Shown here: in pieces, positions 59,318-64,000 of the stretch
How the letters are laid out: every line of letters starts with the position of its first letter
Position numbering within the stretch: the stretch's first letter is position 1
Assembly: GCF_004331345.1 (NCBI RefSeq)
Contig: NZ_SJJZ01000005.1
Coordinates: forward strand, 186,001 to 250,000
DNA length: 64,000 nt
Direction: 5' to 3'
Source of the DNA: Kribbella soli
GTDB taxonomy: Bacteria; Actinomycetota; Actinomycetes; Propionibacteriales; Kribbellaceae
Program-made: the position numbers and the translations under genes
Notes under the pieces: generated by a model
The model's input: only the letters and a program-made list of their open reading frames with translations
What the model was told of the DNA's origin: nothing
Databases searched by the model: none

Positions 59318-61819
59318 ATGACGCTGACCGAGATGTTGCCGGAGACGACCGAGCCTGACGACCTGTACGACGCGTTCGCGCGGTGGGTGGGGGAGCAGGG
59401 GATCTCGTTGTACCCGGCTCAGGAGGAGGCGTTGATCGAGGTGATGACGGGGTCGAACGTGATCCTGTCGACGCCGACCGGCTCCGGGAAGAGTCTGGTG
59501 GCGACCGGCGCGCACTTCGCGGCGCTGGCGAACGGGCAGCGGACGTTCTACACGGCGCCGATCAAGGCGCTGGTGTCGGAGAAGTTCTTCGCGTTGTGCG
59601 ACGTGTTCGGCGCGGACAAGGTCGGCATGCTGACCGGCGACGCCTCCGTCAACGCGGGCGCCCCGATCATCTGCTGTACGGCGGAAGTCCTGGCGAACAT
59701 CGCCCTGCGCGAAGGGGCGGACGCGGACGTCGGCCAGGTGGTGATGGACGAGTTCCACTTCTACTCCGAGCCGGACCGCGGCTGGGCCTGGCAGGTGCCG
59801 CTGCTCGAGCTCCCGAAGGCGCAGTTCGTGCTGATGTCCGCGACCCTCGGCGACGTCGAGCGGTTCAAGATCGACCTGTCCCGCCGTACCGGCCGTCCGA
59901 CCGCGATCGTCGCGTCCGGCGAGCGGCCCGTCCCGCTCGTCTACAAGTACGTCACCACGCCGCTGCACGAGACGCTCGCCGAGCTCCTGGTGACGCATCA
60001 GTCCCCGGTGTACGTCGTCCACTTCACGCAGGCCGCTGCCCTGGAACGCGCCCAGGCGCTGACCAGCATCAACGTCTGCACGAAGGAGGAGAAGGACAAA
60101 ATCAAGGAGCTGATCGGGCACTTCCGTTTCAGCTCGGGCTTCGGCAGGACCCTGCAGCGGCTGATCATGCACGGGATCGGGGTCCACCACGCCGGCATGC
60201 TGCCGAAGTACCGGCGGCTGGTCGAGCAGCTTGCGCAGGCGGGGCTGCTGAAGGTCATCTGCGGCACCGACACCCTCGGCGTCGGGATCAACGTGCCGAT
60301 CCGCACCGTCCTGCTGACCGCGCTGAGCAAGTACGACGGACGCCGGCAACGCATCCTGAAGGCACGCGAGTTCCACCAGATCGCCGGCCGCGCCGGTCGG
60401 GCCGGGTATGACACGTCCGGCACCGTCGTCGTCCAGGCGCCCGATCACGTCGTGGAGAACGTCCGGTTGCTCGCGAAGGCCGGCGACGACCCGAAGAAGC
60501 AGCGCCGGGTCCAGCGCAAGAAGCCGCCGGAGGGGTTCGTCACCTGGGGTGAGGACACCTTCGACCGGCTCGTCGCCGCCGACCCCGAGCCGCTGCAGTC
60601 GCGGATGAGGGTCAGCCACGCGATGCTGCTGAACGTGATCGCCCGCGACGGTGACGCGTTCGCGAGCATGCGGCACCTGCTGCAGGACAACCACGAGGAC
60701 TCCCGGGCGCAGATCCGGCTGATCCGCCGCGCGATCCAGATCTACCGGACGCTGCTCACCGCCGGTGTGGTCGAGCGCCTGGACGAGCCGGACGAGAACG
60801 GCCGGTCACTGCGGCTGACCGTTGACCTGCAGAAGGACTTCAGCCTGAACCAGCCGCTGTCCACCTTCGCGCTGGCCGCGCTGGACCTGCTCGACTCCGA
60901 GGACCCGGTGTACGCGCTGGACGTGGTGTCGGTGGTCGAGGCGACGCTGGAGGACCCGCGCGCGATCCTGATGGCGCAGCTGCACCACGCCAAGGGTGAG
61001 GCCGTGCAAGGGATGAAGGCCGACGGCATCGAGTACGAGGAGCGGATGGAGCTGCTCGACGAGATCAGCTGGCCGAAGCCGCTCGAAGAGTTGCTCGAGG
61101 CAACCTTGGAGATGTACCGGCAGACGCACCCGTGGGTCGCCGAGGCCGGGCTGTCGCCGAAGTCCGTCGTACGGGACATGTTCGAGCGGGCGATGACGTT
61201 CGGCGAGTTCATCCAGTACTACGGTCTCGCGCGCTCGGAGGGCATCGTCCTTCGCTACCTGAGCGACGCGTACAAGGCGCTGCGCCAGACCGTCCCGCCG
61301 GACAAGGTGAACGAGGATCTCACCGACCTGATCGAGTGGCTCGGCGAGGTGGTCCGCCAGACCGACTCCAGCCTGCTCGACGAGTGGGAGGAGCTCACCA
61401 ACCCGACCGAGGAAGAGGTCGTCGCGCCGACGCCGGCCGGTCCGCGCCGGATCACCTTGAACACCAGGGCTTTCCGCGTCCTCGTCCGCAACGCCATGTT
61501 CCGCCGCGTCGAGCTACTCGCCCTGCACCGCTGGGCCGAGCTCGGGCAGCTCGACAACGCAGCCGGCTGGGACGCGGGCCGCTGGGCCGAGGCCGGTACG
61601 GCGTACTACGCCGAACACGACGTCGTAGGCACCGGCCCCGCGGCACGCGGCCCCGCTCTGTTCATGGTCGAGGAACACCCGGGCTACTGGGAAGTCCAGC
61701 AGATCATCGACGACCCCGAAGGCAACCACGACTGGCGCATCACCGCATCAGTCGACCTGTCCGCCTCGGACGAAGCCGGAGACCTCGTTCTGGAACTCGC
61801 CTCGTTCAAACCCCTGTAG
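59318..61819 (+). CDS. DEAD/DEAH-box RNA helicase with DUF3516
   Basis: About 833 residues. Walker A TPTGSGKS (residues 52-59), motif II DEFH (144-147), motif III SATL, motif VI HQIAGRAGRAG, followed by the long actinobacterial DUF3516 domain. It resembles Ski2-like helicases. The ATG at 59318 follows a GACAAT element (59304-59309) at leaderless distance; a GTG 6 bases earlier is possible. A longer frame starting at 58934 runs antisense through the esterase and is rejected. A housekeeping gene that marks the right edge of the carbohydrate region. Its 3' end overlaps the convergent MFS gene by 14 bp. Confidence 0.93.
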   Translation: MTLTEMLPETTEPDDLYDAFARWVGEQGISLYPAQEEALIEVMTGSNVILSTPTGSGKSLVATGAHFAALANGQRTFYTAPIKALVSEKFFALCDVFGADKVGMLTGDASVNAGAPIICCTAEVLANIALREGADADVGQVVMDEFHFYSEPDRGWAWQVPLLELPKAQFVLMSATLGDVERFKIDLSRRTGRPTAIVASGERPVPLVYKYVTTPLHETLAELLVTHQSPVYVVHFTQAAALERAQALTSINVCTKEEKDKIKELIGHFRFSSGFGRTLQRLIMHGIGVHHAGMLPKYRRLVEQLAQAGLLKVICGTDTLGVGINVPIRTVLLTALSKYDGRRQRILKAREFHQIAGRAGRAGYDTSGTVVVQAPDHVVENVRLLAKAGDDPKKQRRVQRKKPPEGFVTWGEDTFDRLVAADPEPLQSRMRVSHAMLLNVIARDGDAFASMRHLLQDNHEDSRAQIRLIRRAIQIYRTLLTAGVVERLDEPDENGRSLRLTVDLQKDFSLNQPLSTFALAALDLLDSEDPVYALDVVSVVEATLEDPRAILMAQLHHAKGEAVQGMKADGIEYEERMELLDEISWPKPLEELLEATLEMYRQTHPWVAEAGLSPKSVVRDMFERAMTFGEFIQYYGLARSEGIVLRYLSDAYKALRQTVPPDKVNEDLTDLIEWLGEVVRQTDSSLLDEWEELTNPTEEEVVAPTPAGPRRITLNTRAFRVLVRNAMFRRVELLALHRWAELGQLDNAAGWDAGRWAEAGTAYYAEHDVVGTGPAARGPALFMVEEHPGYWEVQQIIDDPEGNHDWRITASVDLSASDEAGDLVLELASFKPL

Positions 61820-63017
61820 TCACCGGCGTCTCGAGGCTCCGGACCTCGCGCACGAACATGGGCAGAGCCGACAGTGCGATGCCGATGGTGCCGACGGCAA
61901 CGGCCGTCGTGGTGCTGAAGGTGCTCCCGAGTACGCCGCCGATCGCTGCGCCGACCGGGAGGACGCCGAACGTGAAGGTGCGGTAGGCGCCGTTGCTGCG
62001 GGCAAGCGCCGTCCGCGGAATCAGCAGTTGGCGGATCGTCACGGACAGCACGTTCGCACTGCCGAGGCCGATCCCGGCGAGGAACTGGACCGCTCCGAGC
62101 AGGACGCCGTACTGCAGACCGCGGCCGGGAAGGAAGGCCAGCAGGAGGGGGAGGCCGGTGGACAGGACCAGCGAGGTGCCGAAGGCGCGACCGTACCCCA
62201 GCTGCCTGGCCAGCCGGAGACCGAGCATCGCGCCGACGAACGCCCCGGCCCCGCCGGCGCTCAGCGCGACGCCGTAGCCGCCGGCCGAAAGTCCGCGTTC
62301 CTTGACCGCGAGTACGACGAGGTTGACGACCAGGATCTGTGCGGAGGCGTTGTAGAGCGCGGCATGCGCGGTCAGCGCGCGCAGGAACGGGCTGACCTTG
62401 AGTTGCCGGACGCCTTCCCAGAGGCCGGGTCGGTCGTCGCTCGCTCGCGGCGCGGGCTCAGCCCGTCGCGCGGTTCCGATGCCGATCGCGCTGGCGAGGT
62501 ACGAGACCGCGTCCACCAGCAGCGCGATGGCCGGCCCGAGCAGCTGCACGAGGATCCCGGAGATGCCGGGGCCGCCGACCTGGGCTGCTGTCGACGAGCC
62601 CTGCAGCGCTCGGTTGGCTCCCGCCAACTCCTGCTCCGGCACGAAGTCCGGCAGATAGGCGAACGACGCGATGTCGAACACTACGCTCGCCGCACCGACG
62701 AGGAACCCGACCGCGACCAGCAACGGCAGCGTGAGCTCGCCGAATGCCCAGGCGATCGGGACCACCGCGACGGCGGCGGCCCGGATGACGTCGGTCGCGA
62801 TCATCACGCCGCGCTTGCGCCGACGCTCCAGCCAGTGCCCGGCGAGCAGCGGGAGCGCCGCGCTCGGCAGGTACGTCGCGGTGGCGATCGCGCTGACTCC
62901 CGCCGCGCCCGCGTCCAGCGTGAGTGCGGCGGTCAGCGGCAGCGCGACCGCGGTCACCTGTGTGCCGACCGCGGACACTGTCTGACCCGCCCAGAACCGC
63001 TTGAAGTCCGCGTCCAC
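61806..63017 (-). CDS. Major facilitator superfamily transporter
   Basis: 403 residues, about 10-12 hydrophobic segments, opening FKRFWAGQTVSAVGTQVTAVALP as in the MFS drug or metabolite exporters of the enterobactin-exporter-like class. The cytoplasmic loop HWLERRRKRGVMIATDVIRA is the usual motif-A region. GTG start with GGCGGAGG upstream. It diverges from a CGNR-type regulator across a 62-bp region with repeated GTTACCG elements, suggesting that regulator controls the exporter. Substrate unknown. Confidence 0.9.
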   Translation of the reverse strand: MDADFKRFWAGQTVSAVGTQVTAVALPLTAALTLDAGAAGVSAIATATYLPSAALPLLAGHWLERRRKRGVMIATDVIRAAAVAVVPIAWAFGELTLPLLVAVGFLVGAASVVFDIASFAYLPDFVPEQELAGANRALQGSSTAAQVGGPGISGILVQLLGPAIALLVDAVSYLASAIGIGTARRAEPAPRASDDRPGLWEGVRQLKVSPFLRALTAHAALYNASAQILVVNLVVLAVKERGLSAGGYGVALSAGGAGAFVGAMLGLRLARQLGYGRAFGTSLVLSTGLPLLLAFLPGRGLQYGVLLGAVQFLAGIGLGSANVLSVTIRQLLIPRTALARSNGAYRTFTFGVLPVGAAIGGVLGSTFSTTTAVAVGTIGIALSALPMFVREVRSLETPVTTGV

Positions 63018-63080
63018 CGTTACCGCTACCTCCGCCTCATCCAGTAACCGTTACCGGATCATGCCCTATCAGCGGTAACG
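63017..63080. promoter_or_regulatory. Three GTTACCG/CGGTAAC elements in the MFS-CGNR divergent region
   Basis: CCGTTACCG at 63017-63025, the palindrome GTAAC-C-GTTAC at 63044-63054 running into CCGG, and CGGTAACG at 63073-63080. The outer copies touch the two start codons. This is a likely operator array for the CGNR protein. Confidence 0.5.
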
Positions 63081-63640
63081 TGGCAACTGTGATTCAGCCA
63101 GGCGAGCGGAACCCTGCTCCAGAGCCGCTGGTGGTTGTCCAGGATCTGGTCAACACCGTCGATCTGGAGCTGGAGAAGGACGCCCTGCGCGCGCCCGCGG
63201 ACCTCAGCACGTTCTGCTCGGACCACGGGTTGCCGGGACTGCGCTTCGACCGCGACGACCTCGCGCAGGTGCTGACGCTCCGCGAGGCGCTCCGCGATGT
63301 CTGCCAGGCTCACGCCGGCGTCGACGTACCGGCGACGTCGCTCGCGGTTCTCGACCGGCTGCTCGCCGATGCGCCGCTGGCCTTGGCGTTGTCAGCCGAC
63401 GGAAGCGCGATGGTCCGTCCGGTCGACGGGCTCCGCGGCGTACCAGCCCTGGTTGCCAGGCTGGCTGCGGATATCACCGCAGCCGTGACGGCCGGCACCT
63501 GGCCGCGGCTGAAGGCGTGCGCGGCCGATACCTGCCGTTGGGTCTACTACGACCGCAGCCCGGCGGGCCGCAGTCGCTGGTGCACGATGTCGCTGTGCGG
63601 CGCCCGCAACAAGATGCGCAGGTATCGCGCCAGCTCCTAG
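63080..63640 (+). CDS. ABATE-domain / CGNR zinc-finger regulator
   Basis: 186 residues. The N-terminal ABATE domain (VVVQDLVNTVDLELEKDALR) is followed by a C-terminal zinc finger: Cys-x4-Cys in CAADTCRWVYYDRSPAGRSR, then WCTMSLCGARNKMRRYR, where CGAR replaces the family's usual CGNR. Such proteins are stress- or drug-linked transcription factors of actinobacteria. GTG at 63080, with a second GTG 9 bases on. Divergent from an MFS exporter. Confidence 0.9.
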   Translation: MATVIQPGERNPAPEPLVVVQDLVNTVDLELEKDALRAPADLSTFCSDHGLPGLRFDRDDLAQVLTLREALRDVCQAHAGVDVPATSLAVLDRLLADAPLALALSADGSAMVRPVDGLRGVPALVARLAADITAAVTAGTWPRLKACAADTCRWVYYDRSPAGRSRWCTMSLCGARNKMRRYRASS

Positions 63641-64000
63641 CGGTCCGGCCAGGCGACGTCGACCTCGGTCTCGGCGTCGTAGGCCACATCCCGTACGTCG
63701 AAGCCGTACAGGCGGCGTACCTCGGTGAGGAACCACGCGGCGTCGGCGACCTCGGCGATGTTGTCCTGGGTTGCTGACTCCCACTGCGCGCGGACGGCGG
63801 ACTGTACGTCATCGTTGAGTTCCCAGCGGTCGAGGCGGATGCGGCCCTCGTCGTCCAGGTCGAACGGGGACTCGCCGGTGAGCTGGTCCCACAGCGCGAT
63901 CGACTGCTCTACCGGCGTCTGCAGACCGGTCACCTTGTGCAGGAGGCTGACGTACAGGCCGATGCCCGGGATCGCGGACGACGCCTGCGTGACGGCGGCG
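63637..64000 (-). CDS. fabV: Trans-2-enoyl-CoA/ACP reductase FabV, C-terminal part (5' end beyond window)
   Basis: 121 codons of the 3' end are visible. Reading past the first in-frame GTG gives AAVTQASSAIPGIGLYVSLL, matching the FabV segment VTQAS-AIP--PLYISLL. The end DEGRIRLDRWELNDDVQSAV and FDVRDVAYDAETEVD matches the FabV C terminus. FabV reduces the double bond of trans-2-enoyl-ACP or -CoA with NAD(P)H in fatty acid synthesis and gives intrinsic triclosan tolerance. The catalytic Tyr and NAD domains lie outside the window. Its stop overlaps the convergent CGNR gene by 4 bp. Confidence 0.85.
   Translation of the reverse strand, partial: AAVTQASSAIPGIGLYVSLLHKVTGLQTPVEQSIALWDQLTGESPFDLDDEGRIRLDRWELNDDVQSAVRAQWESATQDNIAEVADAAWFLTEVRRLYGFDVRDVAYDAETEVDVAWPDR

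Noticed and set aside
1..64000. tRNA, rRNA or riboswitch genes
   Set aside because: Looked for cloverleaf ends and known leader motifs in the intergenic gaps and saw none; nearly all gaps are short.

Overview
This is a 64 kb, very GC-rich window from an actinobacterium. GTG starts are frequent, stop/start codons overlap between genes, C- and G-rich codon blocks recur, and there are DUF222-HNH, CGNR and MsiK-dependent-style ABC genes. A Kribbella-like member of the Nocardioidales fits best, but that is an inference from style, not a marker-gene identification. Nearly the whole window is one carbohydrate-utilisation region. Its gene content points to complex pectin, meaning homogalacturonan plus rhamnogalacturonan side chains, possibly rhamnogalacturonan II (RG-II).

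Bases 1-11263 hold an incomplete alpha/alpha-barrel protein, an intracellular GH28, and a leftward cassette of zinc dehydrogenase, RuBisCO-like protein and DUF1537 sugar-acid kinase. These diverge from a GH127-like protein and a GH78 rhamnosidase. After a 558-bp non-coding stretch with large hairpins come a LacI regulator, a secreted SGNH-esterase/pectin-methylesterase fusion and a Tat-exported alpha/beta hydrolase (11822-16704). Bases 16743-22400 carry four more GH28 genes around a divergent promoter, followed by a second LacI regulator, a GH42 and a GH2 beta-galactosidase (22426-28516). Bases 28592-31996 look like an unrelated interlude: DUF222-HNH endonuclease, GC-rich repeats, a deoxyribosyltransferase-like protein and a HIT hydrolase.

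From 39047 leftward runs an operon of an unusual IS630-HTH/GntR fusion regulator, an L-fuconolactonase-like amidohydrolase, a GH95 alpha-fucosidase and a GH95-like protein. Divergently, 39225-54227 is a run of 12 tightly spaced genes: a sugar ABC importer, an unknown alpha/alpha-barrel protein, an RraA-like aldolase, three successive GH141-like beta-helix proteins, and an SDR / CoA-transferase / crotonase / metallo-beta-lactamase-fold set. A second importer of the LplB-LplC-LplA type (54348-57873) and a GDSL esterase (57943-59172) close the pectin region. The right end is ordinary: DUF3516 helicase, MFS transporter, CGNR regulator and the 3' end of fabV.

Working model. Exported enzymes (three Tat GH28s, the SGNH-PME fusion, Tat hydrolase, GH95, GH95-like, three GH141-like, GDSL esterase) strip esters and open the polymer outside. 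Two CUT1-type importers with no ATPase in the window bring in oligomers. Intracellular GH28, GH78, GH127-like, GH42, GH2 and alpha/alpha-barrel proteins finish the sugars, and the RuBisCO-like/DUF1537 and RraA modules handle unusual sugar acids. Two families of repeated 14-bp operators (GGMAAAGSWTTACM and TGCAAACGATTGCA) tie scattered genes to the two LacI regulators.
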